A stretch of DNA of 64,000 nucleotides from DATKNA01 sp963755755 (GTDB lineage Bacteria > Actinomycetota > Actinomycetes > Actinomycetales > Kineosporiaceae). Shown here piece after piece: positions 27,837 through 37,761 of the stretch; within the stretch, counting starts at the first letter, position 1, and every line of letters starts with the position of its first letter. Made by a program: the position numbers and the translations under genes. A model generated the notes under the pieces. It saw only the letters and a program-made list of their open reading frames with translations. It made no database searches and was not told the DNA's origin. Where the stretch lies: positions 44,319 through 108,318 of the forward strand of contig CAVWLJ010000021.1 of NCBI GenBank assembly GCA_963755755.1, read 5' to 3'.

Positions 27837-28647
27837 GTGGAGCCGAGGACCGCGCCCGCGCCGCCGTCGTCCGACGCCGCAGCCGCAGCCAGGCGGACGA
27901 TCAGCGCCGAGATCGCCGGCGATCGCGCGGACTACGAGCGCGAGCGGGCGCCGCGGCGAGCGCGCCGGCCGCTGCTCGACTACCCGCCGTACCGCAGCAG
28001 CCTGCTGCGGCATCCGCCGCAAGGACCTGCACCACGTCGACCCCGAGGGCGTCGAGCTCGTGGGCGCCGGTCTTCGGCCACCGGGACGTCGACCCGCTCG
28101 AGGCCGATCTGACCATCCAGCACGTCGGCCAGCCGATCGGCGAGCGCATCGTCGTGACCGGCCGGGTCGCCGACGCCGACGGCCGCCCCGTCCGCCACCA
28201 GCTGGTCGAGATCTGGCAGGCCAACGCGGCCGGCCGGTACATCCACCAGCGCGACCAGCACCCCGCGCCGCTCGACCCGAACTTCACCGGCGTCGGCCGC
28301 TGCCTGACGGACGCCGACGGCGGCTACCGGTTCACGACGATCAAGCCCGGTCCCTACCCGTGGCGCAACCACCGCAACGCCTGGCGCCCGGCGCACATCC
28401 ACTTCTCGCTGTTCGGCGCCGAGTTCACCCAGCGGCTCGTCACCCAGATGTACTTCCCCGGCGACCCGCTGTTCCCGCTCGACCCGATCTACCAGTCGAT
28501 CCCCGACCCGGCGGCCCGCGACCGGCTCGTCGCGCGCTACGACCACGACGTCACTCAGCCCGAGTGGTGCACCGGGTACCGCTGGGACGTCGTCGCTCAC
28601 GGCGGGCCACAGCGACGCCCGTCGAGCCCGAGGAGGACGAGCAGTGA
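27837..28647 (+). CDS. pcaH: Protocatechuate 3,4-dioxygenase beta chain, two or more frameshifts
   Basis: About 265 residues across indels near 28020-28060 and 28610. LLDYPPYRSSLLRHP is the N-terminal beta-chain block, then GHRDVDPLEADLTIQH, RQLVEIWQANAAGRY-type motif as HQLVEIWQANAAGRY, DPNFTGVGRCLTDADGGY, TTIKPGPYPWRNHRNAW and RPAHIHFSLFG. Tyr in GPYPW and the HIH pair are Fe(III) ligands. It ends TPVEPEEDEQ with its TGA overlapping the pcaG GTG. Cleaves protocatechuate to 3-carboxy-cis,cis-muconate with PcaG. Confidence 0.85.
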
Positions 28648-29214
28648 GCGCCCCCACGCCGGGCCAGACCGTGGGCCCCTTCTTCGGCTTCGCGCTCCCC
28701 TACCCGGGGACTCCCAGCTCGTGCCGCCGGGGCGCCCGGACGCCGTCCGGCTGTTCGGTCGTGTGCTGGACGGGCACGGGGAGCCGGTCCCCGACGCCCT
28801 GCTGGAGATCCGGCAGACCGGTCCCGACGGCCGTGTCCCGCCGCGTCCCGGGCTCGTTGCGCCGGGACGGCTGGACGTTCACCGGCTGGGGCCGGGCCGG
28901 GACGGACGGCGAGGGCCGCTACGTTCACGACGCTGCGGCCGGCCACAGCCGGCACCGGCGCGCCGTTCTTCGCCGTCGCCCTGGTGGCCCGCGGACTGAC
29001 CGACCGGCTCTTCACCCGGATCTACCTGCCCGACGACCAGGCCGCGCTGGACCGCGACCCGCTGCTCACCGCACTCCCCGCGGACCGGCGCGCGCACGCT
29101 CGTCGCACGCCCGAGGACGACGGGCTGCGGTTCGACGTCGTGCTGCAGGGCGACGGCGAGACGGTCTTCCTCTACGCTTCCCGCGAACCCCGGTCCGGAC
29201 CCGAGACGTCATGA
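28644..29214 (+). pseudogene. pcaG: Protocatechuate 3,4-dioxygenase alpha chain, several frameshifts
   Basis: GTG at 28644 overlaps the pcaH stop (GTGA). Frames joined: MSAPTPGQTVGPFFGFALPY, QLVPPGRPDAVRLFGRVLDG, HGEPVPDALLEIRQTGPDG, then FFAVALVARGLTDRLFTRIY, LPDDQAALDRDPLL and GLRFDVVLQGDGETVFL. This is the typical alpha-chain order, about 190 residues. The alpha chain lacks the metal ligands and packs on PcaH. At least three one-base changes interrupt it. Confidence 0.8.
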
Positions 29215-29221
29215 TGACGCG

Positions 29222-30481
29222 GTGACCTCGCTGCTCTGGCCCGGCGACCACCGGGCAGGGGACCTCCTGAGCGACACCGCCGTCCTCGTGGCGATGGCGG
29301 ACGTCGAGGAGGCCTGGCTCGAGGCGCTCGTCGCGGCGGGCATCGCGCCCGCGGCCGCCGGCGGGGTCCGGCTCGCCGAGCTCGTCGCGGACGAGGACGC
29401 CGAGCAGGTGGCGGCGGACGCCGAGGGCACGGGCACGCCCGTCGTGCCGCTGCTCGCGCTGCTGCGGGAGCGTCTGGCCGGGCCGCACCCGGAGGCGGCG
29501 CGCTGGCTGCACCGCGGGCTGACCAGCCAGGACGTGCTCGACACCGCCCTGATCCTCGGCCTGCGCGACGCCGGCGAGCGCGCTCCGGGAGGAGCTGCGT
29601 CGCGCAGCTGGAGGCGCTGACCGGCCTCGTCCGGTGGCACCGCGCCACGCCGATGGTCGGGCCGCACCCTGACCCAGTACGCGGTGCCGATCACGTTCGG
29701 GCTCAAGGCGGCGCGGCTGGCTGACCGCGGTGCTGGACGCCGCGGACGCCGTCGGCGCTCTGCGGTGGCCGGTGCAGCTCGGCGGGGCCGCCGGCACGCT
29801 GGCGGCGCCGGTCGAGCTCGCCGCGCGCAGCGGCGCCGACGCGCCCGTCGCCGTCGCGCTCGACCTCGTCCGACGCACGGCGTCCGCGCTCGGTCTGGAC
29901 GCCGTCCCGCCTGGCAGACGGCGCGCGGTCCGGTCGGTCCGGGTCGCCGACGCGCTGGTCGGCCTGCACCGATGCGTACGGGCGGATCGCGGGCGACGTC
30001 CTGGTCCTCTCGCCGGCCGGAGATCGGCGAACTTCGCGAACCGGCGGCGCGGGCCGGGGCGGGTCGTCGACCATGCCGCACAAGGCGAACCCGGTGCTCG
30101 CGACGCTCGTCCGACGTGCCGCGCTGGCGGCGCCCGCGCTCGCGGCGCAGCTGCACCTCGCGCGCCGCCGAGGCGGTCGACGAGCGCTCCCCCGGCCCCT
30201 GGCACGCGGAGTGGCCGGCGCTGCAGCTGCTCGGCCGCCGGACCGTGGTCGCCGCCTCCAGGCCACGGAGCTGCTAGCGGACTGCACGTGACGCGGACGG
30301 CTGCGGCGACGCTCGACACCGCGGCCGGCGACCTCCTCGCCGAGCGGCGAGCGCCTCGCCGAGCTTGCGCCGGCGGCCCCGCCCCGGACACCGACCGACG
30401 ACGTACCTCGGCGCGGCCGACGCGCTCGTCGACGCCGCCTCGCCCGCGCCGACGCGTCCTCCGGCCGGAGGAGAGCCATGA
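29222..30481 (+). pseudogene. pcaB: 3-carboxy-cis,cis-muconate cycloisomerase, many frameshifts
   Basis: Fumarase/aspartase superfamily. Opening MTSLLWPGDHRAGDLLSDTA, MADVEEAWLEALVAAGIAP, then RWLHRGLTSQDVLDTALILG, a middle part in shifting frames (TQYAVPITFGLKAARL, QLGGAAGTLAA), and the signature SSTMPHKANPVLATLV with the flexible catalytic loop Ser. The end is unclear; I place it at the TGA overlapping the pcaL ATG (30479-30481), matching the overlapping style of this operon. Six or more indels. Converts carboxymuconate to 4-carboxymuconolactone. Confidence 0.72.
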
Positions 30482-31630
30482 TCCCAGCCGCCCGCCGTCG
30501 TCGACCTGACTCGCCCCTGACCCGTCGCTCCCGCTGCTCGTCGTCGGGCCCTCGCTCGGCACGTCGGTCGAGGCGCTGTGGTCCACGTGCGCCGCCGCCT
30601 CGGCGGCCGGTTCCACGTCGTGGGCTGGGACCTGCCGGGGCACGGCCGCAGCGCGCCGGCGCCGGGCCCTTCACCGGTCGCCGACCTCGCCGACGGCGTC
30701 TGGTCGGCGTCCGGGCGGCGGTCGCGGGCCGCGGCGACCCGCGCGGCCGTGCACTACGCCGGGGACTCCCTCGGCGGCGCGGTCGGGCTGCAGCTGCTGC
30801 TCGACCGGCCGGCGTGGCGGTCGCCGCGCGACCTGCTCTGCACCGGGGCGCGGATCGGCACGGCCGGCGGGTGGCGAGCGGGCGGCCCAGGTGCGGGCGT
30901 CGGGAACGGCGTCCCTGCTCGACGCGACGCCGGCGCGCTGGTTCTGCCGCCGGGTTCGTCGACCGCCGGCCGGAGGTGGCCGGCGCGCTGCTCGACGCGC
31001 TCGCCGCGGACGACGCGAGCTACGCCTGGGCCTGCGAGGCACTGGCGGAGTTCGACGTCCGGCCGGCTGCTCCCCCGCGTCGGCGTCCCGGTGATCGCGG
31101 TCGCGGGCATGCACGACGTCGTACCGCCCGTGTCGGACCTGCGAGGGCATCGCCACCGGGGTCCCGCCGGGCGGCTGGTCGTGCTGGACGTCGGTCACCT
31201 CGCCCCGGCCGAGGCTCCGGACGAGGTCGCCGGCGCTGCTGCCCGCCGGCGCGTCTGACGCCGGACGACGCTTACGAGGCCGGCCCGCTGGTGCGCCGCG
31301 CGGTGCTCGGCGAGGCGCACGTGGACCGGTCGCTCGCCGGGGCCACCGAGGTCACGGGTGAGTTCCAGGAGTTCATCACCGCTACGTCTGGGGCACGATC
31401 TGGACCCGCCCCGGCCTGGACCGCGGCAGCGTTCGCTCGATCACGCTGACCGCGCTGGTCGCGCTCGGCCACCACGAGGAGCTCGCGCTGCACCTGCGCG
31501 GCGCGCTCGCCGGAACGGCCTGACCTGGGCGGAGATCCGCGAGGCGCTGCTGCAGACCGCGATCTACTGCGGCGTGCCGGCGGCGAACTCCGCGTTCCGC
31601 GTCGCCGACCAGGTGTTCGCCGAGGAATGA
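30478..31630 (+). pseudogene. pcaL: Fused 3-oxoadipate enol-lactonase / 4-carboxymuconolactone decarboxylase, many frameshifts
   Basis: Residues about 1-255 are the PcaD alpha/beta hydrolase: GPSLGTSVEALW, FHVVGWDLPGHGRSAPA, nucleophile elbow GDSLGGAVG, then LPRVGVPVIAVAGMHDVVPP-type strand and GHLAPAEAPDEVA. Residues about 260-380 are PcaC: DDAYEAGPLVRRAVLGEAHV, TGEFQEFIT, RSITLTALVALGHHEELAL, LLQTAIYCGVPAANSAF. The fusion PcaL is characteristic of actinomycetes and yields 3-oxoadipate. Roughly five indels. The later steps (pcaI/J/F) are not in the window. Confidence 0.8.
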
Positions 31631-32358
31631 CCAGAGCTCCGGCGTCGCGTAGCCGAGCAGCCATGCCCCACCGAGCACGAGGCACCCGACCGCCACGAGA
31701 ACGGCGAAACCGGCCACACGAACCATGGCACGACCTTGGTGTGTGTCTGGAGCATTCGATGGTCAGTGCCAGGACGCGCGAACTGCTCGAACGCGTGCAC
31801 GACACCTCCCACCAACAAGATCCAGACCCAGGTACAGGCGACGATCGTCTGCGCCGCCGACGATCCGTAGGTCACGGTGAGGTACAGCAAGGCACCGAGT
31901 CCCAGAGCGATGAGGAACCCGAAGACATTGCGCAGGGCGACGAGCAGCAGCCCCTGGAGGAACAGATAGACCCACAGAACGGCAGTGGCGGACCCGTGTA
32001 CGAGGAGTGCGGCGCCGAGCAATCCGAAGAGCGGAGGCCCGGAGTAGCCGGCGACCCACGGAATCACCGTGATGTCCTCGTAGTCACCACGCCTGGTCTC
32101 ACCGCCCAGCTGCTCATTCACGGTGATGCTCTTGACCGTGCCGCCGACCAGCAGCATCGCGGCGGCGTGGGCGCCCTCGTGGGCGAACACGACCAGATAC
32201 GCCGTGAGCTCCCATATGCCGAGAACCAACACGATCGCGACGCCGAGCGCCGCCAGCACGATCTCGCGCGACGGCGGCACCGCGGGCGCGATCTCCTGAC
32301 CGGGTACGGCCGCGAGCAGAACGTGGACCACCGAGTCCCTCCCGTCGTGCGGTGGCAC
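31564..32358 (-). CDS. M50-like membrane metallopeptidase, frameshift at 3' end, foreign codon use
   Basis: Six or so membrane helices with an HExxH motif in VVFAHEGAHAAAMLLVGGTV, near the N-terminus as in the M50B-like putative peptidases; ITVIPWVAGYSGPPLFGLLG could hold the distal motif. Near 31727 the frame shifts: the natural last helix VAGFAVLVAVGCLVLGGAWL is in another frame, so the true stop is uncertain and lies within the 3' end of pcaL on the other strand. Third-position GC is visibly lower (ttg, gta, tat, gct, gga codons) than in the neighbours, suggesting transfer. Confidence 0.6.
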   Translation of the reverse strand: MPPHDGRDSVVHVLLAAVPGQEIAPAVPPSREIVLAALGVAIVLVLGIWELTAYLVVFAHEGAHAAAMLLVGGTVKSITVNEQLGGETRRGDYEDITVIPWVAGYSGPPLFGLLGAALLVHGSATAVLWVYLFLQGLLLVALRNVFGFLIALGLGALLYLTVTYGSSAAQTIVACTWVWILLVGGVVHAFEQFARPGTDHRMLQTHTKVVPWFVWPVSPFSWRSGASCSVGHGCSATRRRSSGHSSANTWSATRNAEFAAGTPQ

Positions 32359-32404
32359 GACGAGGGTCGGTGACGGCGCCGCGGCTGTAAAGCCGCCGTG
32401 CCGC

Positions 32405-34439
32405 TCAGCTCACGTGCACCTTCGGCCGGTGCTCCGGCTCCTGCTCGGCCTCCCGCAGCACCTCGCGCGTCACCGGGGCGTTCTCGCCCGCGCCGACGAA
32501 GAGGAACCGGAGGAGGTTGAGCAGGGGGTTCCCCTCGGTCCAGGTGAAGTAGACGTGCGGGACGAGGCCGGTCCGATCACGGACGGCGAGCAGCACCTCG
32601 GCGATCGTGTTCGCGACGACGGACCCGCGCACGGTGAGGATCCGGTGCCCGAAGCGCTCCTCGCCGCGCACATGCAGCGCCGTCTCGAAGTCGGAGGCAT
32701 CCGTCACGAGGACCTCGACGAAGATCAGCGGCGCCCACTTGGGGATGTCGTTGTCGCGCCTGATCCGCACGACCTTGTCGCGATAGGCGTCGGCGCCGTC
32801 GTCGGTGGGGTCGTGGGCGACCAGCCGGACGGTGCCGCACCGCGCCGCCCCGGCGAGGAACTGCTCGGCCTCCTCGTCGAAGGTGATGCCCGCGCCGCGG
32901 AGCTCGAAGGCGCGCCGGCCCCGGGAGACGAACGACACCGCGAGGATCGCCAGGATGAACAACGCGCCGATCCGGAGGCCGTCGGGCCGCTCCAGGATGT
33001 TCGCCACCGTGGTGTAGACGAAGACGGCGGAGACGAGCCCGAAGAGCACGGTCGCCCTGCGCCGCCGAGACCGCCGGGCTGAGAGCGTCACCGCTACGGA
33101 CGCCGAGCTGATGAGGACGAGGACGCCGGTCGCGTAGGCACCGCCCTGCGCGTCGACGCTGGCCTCGAACCACAGGGTGACGGCGAAGGCGATCGCCGTG
33201 AAGACGAAGACGAGTGGGCGGACGGCGCGGGCCCAGCGCGGCGCCATGCCGTAGCGCGGCAGGTAGCGAGGGACGAGGTTGAGCAGGCCGGCCATGGCCG
33301 AGCACCGGCGAACCAGAGGATCGCGATGGTGCTGACGTCGTAGAGCGTGCCGAAGCCGTTGCCGAGGTACTTGTGAGCCAGGTACGCGAGAGCCCGCCCA
33401 TTGGCCGCGCCTCCGACCTGGAAGGCGGCCGGCGGGATGAGCAGCGTCGTGACCAGGCTCGACAGCACGAGCGCGATGCTCATGATGACCGCGGCGGTGG
33501 TGAGGAGCTTGCGGGCGCCGGCGATCCGGCCGAGCGGCCGGCGCTCGGTGTCGCTCGGCGCGCCCACGATCTGCGGCATCACTGCGACGCCGGTCTCGAA
33601 ACCGGAGAGGCCGAGCGCGAGCTTGGGGAACACGAGCAGGGCGACGCCGACGACGGCCAGCCAGCTGGGGTGCTGCGTGGTCAGCAGGCGCGTCCAGGCC
33701 GAGATCAGCTCGGGGTGCGTGGCGACCTCCGCGAGCCCGACGGCGACCACGACGGCGTTGAGCGCGAGGTAGAGCGCCACGAGCACCACCGCGATAGTGA
33801 TCGCCTCGCGGAAACCCTTGAGGAAGATCGCCCCGAGGAGCGCGAGCAGCACGAGCGTGACGGCCACGGCGTGACCGTCGAGCCACGTCGGCGCGTACGG
33901 GTTCTCGATGAGGTGGGCGGTGGCGTCAGCCGCCGAGAGCGTCATCGTGATGTGAAGTCGGTGGCCGCGAAACCGAGCAGCACCAGGACGAACAGCTTGC
34001 CGCCCCACCACGGCAGAACGCGCTCGAGCATGGCGATCGAGCCCTCGCCGTGCGGGCTCTCCTTGGCCACCCGGCGGTACACCGGCAGGGCGCCGAACAG
34101 GGTGAGTGCGACCAGGACGACGGTGGCGATGGGGGCGACCGCGCCGGCCGCGAGCGCGGCGATCCCGGGCTGGTAGCCCAAGGTGGAGAAGTAGTCGACA
34201 CCGGTGAGGCACATGACCTGCCACCAGGACCGGCGGTGCTCGGGGCGTCCCGTCGCGTGCGGACCGGGGTGATCGGCAGCCCGCTCGGCGAGCCCCTCCA
34301 GCATCCAGCTGCGCAACCGGGTGGGCGAGCCACGGCCCGCCGACGGGCCGCGGACGCCGACCGGAGCAGCGATGGACCCGCGGGCAGCCCGGGGCGCGTC
34401 GGTCGGCGTCGTCGCCGACGCCGACCTCTCGGTACTCAC
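32405..34439 (-). CDS. APC-superfamily amino acid/cation permease with cytoplasmic C-domain, two frameshifts
   Basis: About 675 residues across indels near 33952 and 33300. N-terminal motif WWQVMCLTGVDYFSTLGYQP, then many helices (ALPVYRRVAKESPHGEGSIA, FPKLALGLSGFETGVAVMPQ) as in APC-type permeases, and a soluble C-terminal domain (FDEEAEQFLAGAARCGTVRL, PKWAPLIFVEVLVTDASDFE). This layout is seen in large actinobacterial amino acid permease-like proteins; the substrate is unknown, potassium is an alternative because of the Kdp-type neighbours. GTG start with GAGGAG upstream. Confidence 0.78.
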
Positions 34440-34607
34440 GGTGGGTCTCCTCGTGCACAGGGCGCGCGCCGACGGCCGTCGGCGTCCGACGGCTCGACGC
34501 CGCCCGCTCAAGGAGAGCGCGCGGCGGCGATCGGCTGATCCAGCCTTCACGCCCTCTTCACGGGGACCTCCGTCCTCGATACGGGTTCTCTACGACTGTG
34601 AGCCGCG

Positions 34608-35282
34608 TCACGGCTGGAAGCGGTAGCCCATCCCCGGTTCGGTGATGAGGTGCTGCGGACGCGCGGGGTCGTCCTCGAGCTTGCGCCGCAGGTTCTTCAT
34701 GTACTGGCGCAGGTAGTGCGTCTCCTCGATGTAGGTCGGTCCCCACACCTGTTGCAGCAACTGGCGCTGGCTCACGAGGCGCCCCGGGTTGCGGAGCAGG
34801 ATGTCCAGGAGTTGCCACTCCGTCGGCGTGAGGTGCGTGGCCTCGCCGTCCCCGGCGACCGTGCGGTCGACCAGGTCGACCGTCCACCGCCCGACCTGGA
34901 CCGGCTCGCTGGTCTCCTGCGGACCCAGCCGCCGGGTGACCGCGCGGATCCGGGCGAGCAGCTCCTCGACGTTGAACGGCTTCGTCACGTAGTCGTCGGC
35001 GCCCGCGTCGAGGGCATCGACCTTGGCCGAGCTGTTCAGCCGTCCGGAGAGGACGACGATCGGCACCGGCGACCACGACCGCAGGGAGCGGACGACCTCG
35101 ACGCCGTCCATGTCGGGCAGCCCGAGGTCGAGCACGACGAGATCGGGGTGGTCGTCGACGGCGGCGCGCAGGGCGTCGGCGCCGGTGGACGCCGTCGAGA
35201 CCCGGTACTGCCGGGCGAGCAGGTTGATCCGCAGGGCGCGCAGGATCTGCGGTTCGTCGTCGACGACGAGCACCCGCGTCAC
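34608..35282 (-). CDS. kdpE: KdpE-like OmpR-family response regulator
   Basis: 224 residues. Receiver domain: VLVVDDEPQILRALRINL with the acidic pair, VVLDLGLPDMDG with the phospho-acceptor Asp, VLSGR and DYVTKPFNVEELLARI with the Lys. C-terminal winged helix: HLTPTEWQLLDILLRNPGRL, LLQQVWGPTYIEETHYLRQY, NLRRKLEDDPARPQHLITEP. The YIEETHYLR and MGYRF blocks are typical of KdpE. GTG overlaps the TGA of the kinase gene (GTGA). No kdpFABC genes lie in the window, so its target may differ or be elsewhere. Confidence 0.88.
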   Translation of the reverse strand: MTRVLVVDDEPQILRALRINLLARQYRVSTASTGADALRAAVDDHPDLVVLDLGLPDMDGVEVVRSLRSWSPVPIVVLSGRLNSSAKVDALDAGADDYVTKPFNVEELLARIRAVTRRLGPQETSEPVQVGRWTVDLVDRTVAGDGEATHLTPTEWQLLDILLRNPGRLVSQRQLLQQVWGPTYIEETHYLRQYMKNLRRKLEDDPARPQHLITEPGMGYRFQP

Positions 35283-37201
35283 CGGGACGCCTCGGGTGCC
35301 GCCGCGTGCATGCGCCCGGCACCGGCGCCACCGACGTCCGGTGGCGGTGCCTCGGGAAGGCTGATGACCATGGTGAGCCCACCTCCAGGTGTGGCCTCGG
35401 GGACGAGGGTGCCGCCCATGGCCTCGACGAGACCGCGGGAGAGCGCGAGCCCGAGGCCCACGCCCGAGCCCGCATCGCGGTCGCCGAGCCGCTGGAACGG
35501 CAGGAAGATCCGGTCCCAGTCCTCGCGCGGCACGCCCGGACCGGTGTCGACCACGCGCAGCTCGACGCGCCCGCCCCGGCTCGCCGCCGTGACCGAGGGC
35601 GCCCCGGCCGCCGCACCATGTCGCAGCGAGTTCGCGACGAGATTGGCGACGGCGCGCTCGAGCAGCGCCGGGTCGGCGACGACGTCGGGCAGGTCGTCGG
35701 GGACGTGGATGGCCACCGCCTGGGCGGCCGGCCCGACGGTGGCGACCGCGGCGGCCACGACGTCGGCCGCGTCGATGGCCTGCAGCGCCAGGGGGAGCGC
35801 GCCCGCCTGGAGCCGGCTCATGTCGAGGAGGTTCTCGACGAGCGCGCGCAGCCGGTCGAGCGACTCCTCCGCGGTCTCGAGGAGCTCCGCGCGGTCCTCG
35901 GGGGTGAACGGGACGTCGCTGCGCAGGCTGCTCACCGCCGCGGTCGCCGAGGCCAGCGGCGTGCGCAGGTCGTGGCTCACCGCGTTCAGCAGCGCCGTCC
36001 GCAGCCGGTCGACCTCCGCGAGCGCGGCAGCCCGGGCCGCCTGCTCGGCCAGCCGCTCCTGACGCAGGGCGACCGCCGCCTGTGCCGCGAACGCCTCGAC
36101 GACGCGGCGGTCGTCGGCCTCCAGGGGGTGGCCGCGCAGCACCAGCGTCATGGCGTCGTCCACGCGGACCTGGGCGTCGCCGTCCGCCGGGGAGCCTGCG
36201 GCGGAGCGACCCACCGAGGCGGTCGGCCGCCACTGGTCGCCGTCGGACCCGCGGACCCGCTCGAGGAGGGTGACGTCGTCGAAGCCGAAGGTCTCGCGCA
36301 GCTGCTCGAGCAGCGCGTGCAGGGGCCGGCGGCCGCGCAGCACGCTGCCGGCGAGGGTCGACAGGGTCGCGGCCTCGGCGCGGGCCCGCGAGGCCTCCCG
36401 GGTCCGTCGCGCCGCGAGGTCGACGACGCTGCTGACGGCGACGGCCACCAGCAGGAACGCGAGCAGCGCGAGGACGTTCTCGCGCGAGGCGATGGTGAAC
36501 CGGTGCAGCGGCTGGGTGAACCAGTAGTTGAGCAGGAAGAAGGCGACGACGGCCGCGAACAGCGCCGGTGCGAATCCGCCGACCAGCGCCACCGCGACGA
36601 CGGTGACGAGGAAGGCGAGGATGTCGGTCGGCAGCGAGATGTGCGGCTGGACCGCCAGCAGCAGCACGGTGACCAGCGGCAGCCCCACGACCGCGAGGGC
36701 GAACCCGGCCGCCCGGCGGCGGGCCGAGAGGCCGCGCTCCCCCGAACGGGATCGCGTCGCCCGCCCCCGCTGGGGCGCCCCTTCGTGCGGCACCAGGTGG
36801 ACGTCGAGGGGACCCGCGGATGCCGCCGTGGTCGTGCCGACCCCCGGCGCGAGCAGCTGGGCGAGGCGCCCCCGCCTGCTGGTCCCGAGCACGAGCTGCG
36901 TCGCGGCGGTCGCGTGCGCGAACTCGAGCAACGCGCGAGGCACGTCGCTCCCGACGACGAGGTGATAGGTGCCGCCGAGCTCCTCGACGAGCGACCGCTG
37001 CCGGGCCAGGTCCGCGGGGTCGCCGGCGGTCAGCCCGCGGCCGAGCGTGACGTGCACGGCGAGGAGGTCGGCTCCACCCGCGCCGGCCGCGATGCGGGCA
37101 GCTCGCCGCACGAGGTCGTCGCCCTCCGGACCGCCGGCCAGGGCGACGACGACACGCTCGTCGACGCCCTCGGCGCCCGACGTCTGTGTCCCGGTGGTCA
37201 T
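35279..37201 (-). CDS. kdpD: KdpD-like histidine kinase lacking the N-terminal KdpD sensor domain
   Basis: 640 residues. Residues 15-150 form a Usp domain (VVVALAGGPEGDDLVRRAAR, LVLGTSRRGRLAQLL). Residues about 185-285 give four membrane helices of the KdpD/DUF4118 type (FAAVVAFFLLNYWFTQPLHR). A GAF-like region follows, then HisKA LLNAVSHDLRTPLASATAAV with the phospho-His, and HATPase blocks NLVANSLRHG, VDTGPGVPREDW and GVGLGLALSRGLVEAMGG. The roughly 230-residue P-loop KdpD domain found at the start of full-length KdpD is absent; translation begins at the Usp domain (ATG 37201). Confidence 0.88.
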   Translation of the reverse strand: MTTGTQTSGAEGVDERVVVALAGGPEGDDLVRRAARIAAGAGGADLLAVHVTLGRGLTAGDPADLARQRSLVEELGGTYHLVVGSDVPRALLEFAHATAATQLVLGTSRRGRLAQLLAPGVGTTTAASAGPLDVHLVPHEGAPQRGRATRSRSGERGLSARRRAAGFALAVVGLPLVTVLLLAVQPHISLPTDILAFLVTVVAVALVGGFAPALFAAVVAFFLLNYWFTQPLHRFTIASRENVLALLAFLLVAVAVSSVVDLAARRTREASRARAEAATLSTLAGSVLRGRRPLHALLEQLRETFGFDDVTLLERVRGSDGDQWRPTASVGRSAAGSPADGDAQVRVDDAMTLVLRGHPLEADDRRVVEAFAAQAAVALRQERLAEQAARAAALAEVDRLRTALLNAVSHDLRTPLASATAAVSSLRSDVPFTPEDRAELLETAEESLDRLRALVENLLDMSRLQAGALPLALQAIDAADVVAAAVATVGPAAQAVAIHVPDDLPDVVADPALLERAVANLVANSLRHGAAAGAPSVTAASRGGRVELRVVDTGPGVPREDWDRIFLPFQRLGDRDAGSGVGLGLALSRGLVEAMGGTLVPEATPGGGLTMVISLPEAPPPDVGGAGAGRMHAAAPEASR

Positions 37202-37232
37202 AGCTCCCAGGCTGGCACGTCGCCGCGCGCGG

Positions 37233-37676
37233 TCAGGGAACCTCCCGGAGGTCCGTCGCGGCGGCGTCCAGGGGCGGCCGCGGGCGGGGCAGGGTCGGCC
37301 GGAGGCGATCGGGTTCAGGCGGCGTCCGGTTGCGGCGGTTCTGGGCGGCGAGGCGCACGGCACCGGCAGCGAGGCCGAGGAGGGCGCCGCCGGCCAGCAC
37401 GGCGAGCCGGACGAGGTCGGGGTCTCCGTGCCAGGCGAGCTCGCCGTAGTGGTCCACGACGAACCCGTCGAACAGCAGGAACGCCACGCCGACGGTGACC
37501 GCGGCGGCGCGCAGGTCGACCACGGACGCCGAGAACGCCAGCAGGCCCAGCGCGAGCACCGCGAGCCGGGCGTCGATGCCCGCGGCGTCCAGGTGCGGCG
37601 GCGCCGCGCAGCAGACGACCACGACCAGCGCGCCGACCGTCGTGCTGATCCCCGTCGGGGTCTCCGGCGTCCTCAT
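37233..37676 (-). CDS. Small DUF4118-like four-helix membrane protein
   Basis: 147 residues with four membrane helices (ISTTVGALVVVVCCAAPPHL, LAVLALGLLAFSASVVDLRA, AAVTVGVAFLLFDGFVVDHY, LVRLAVLAGGALLGLAAGAV) and a Pro/Arg-rich tail. The helix spacing and FLLFDGFVVDHYGEL resemble the membrane part of KdpD, which has FFLLNYWFTQPLHR. It is 31 bp upstream of the kinase gene on the same strand, so probably the first gene of a three-gene operon. A spare sensor membrane module is an attractive reading, not proven. Confidence 0.7.
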   Translation of the reverse strand: MRTPETPTGISTTVGALVVVVCCAAPPHLDAAGIDARLAVLALGLLAFSASVVDLRAAAVTVGVAFLLFDGFVVDHYGELAWHGDPDLVRLAVLAGGALLGLAAGAVRLAAQNRRNRTPPEPDRLRPTLPRPRPPLDAAATDLREVP

Positions 37677-37761
37677 GCCAGGAGATAACGCCGAGGACGC
37701 GCCCGGGAGAAGCGGTCTTCACGCCCCCGCTACGCCGCCCGGCCGGATCATGACGGGATAT

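Noticed and set aside
28984..29214. Independent small gene at the end of pcaG
   Set aside because: Its sequence is the conserved C-terminal part of the alpha chain displaced by an indel.
32405..34439. APC protein as a KUP-type potassium transporter of the Kdp locus
   Set aside because: N-terminal motifs fit APC amino acid permeases better, and Kdp proper is absent; kept only as an alternative.
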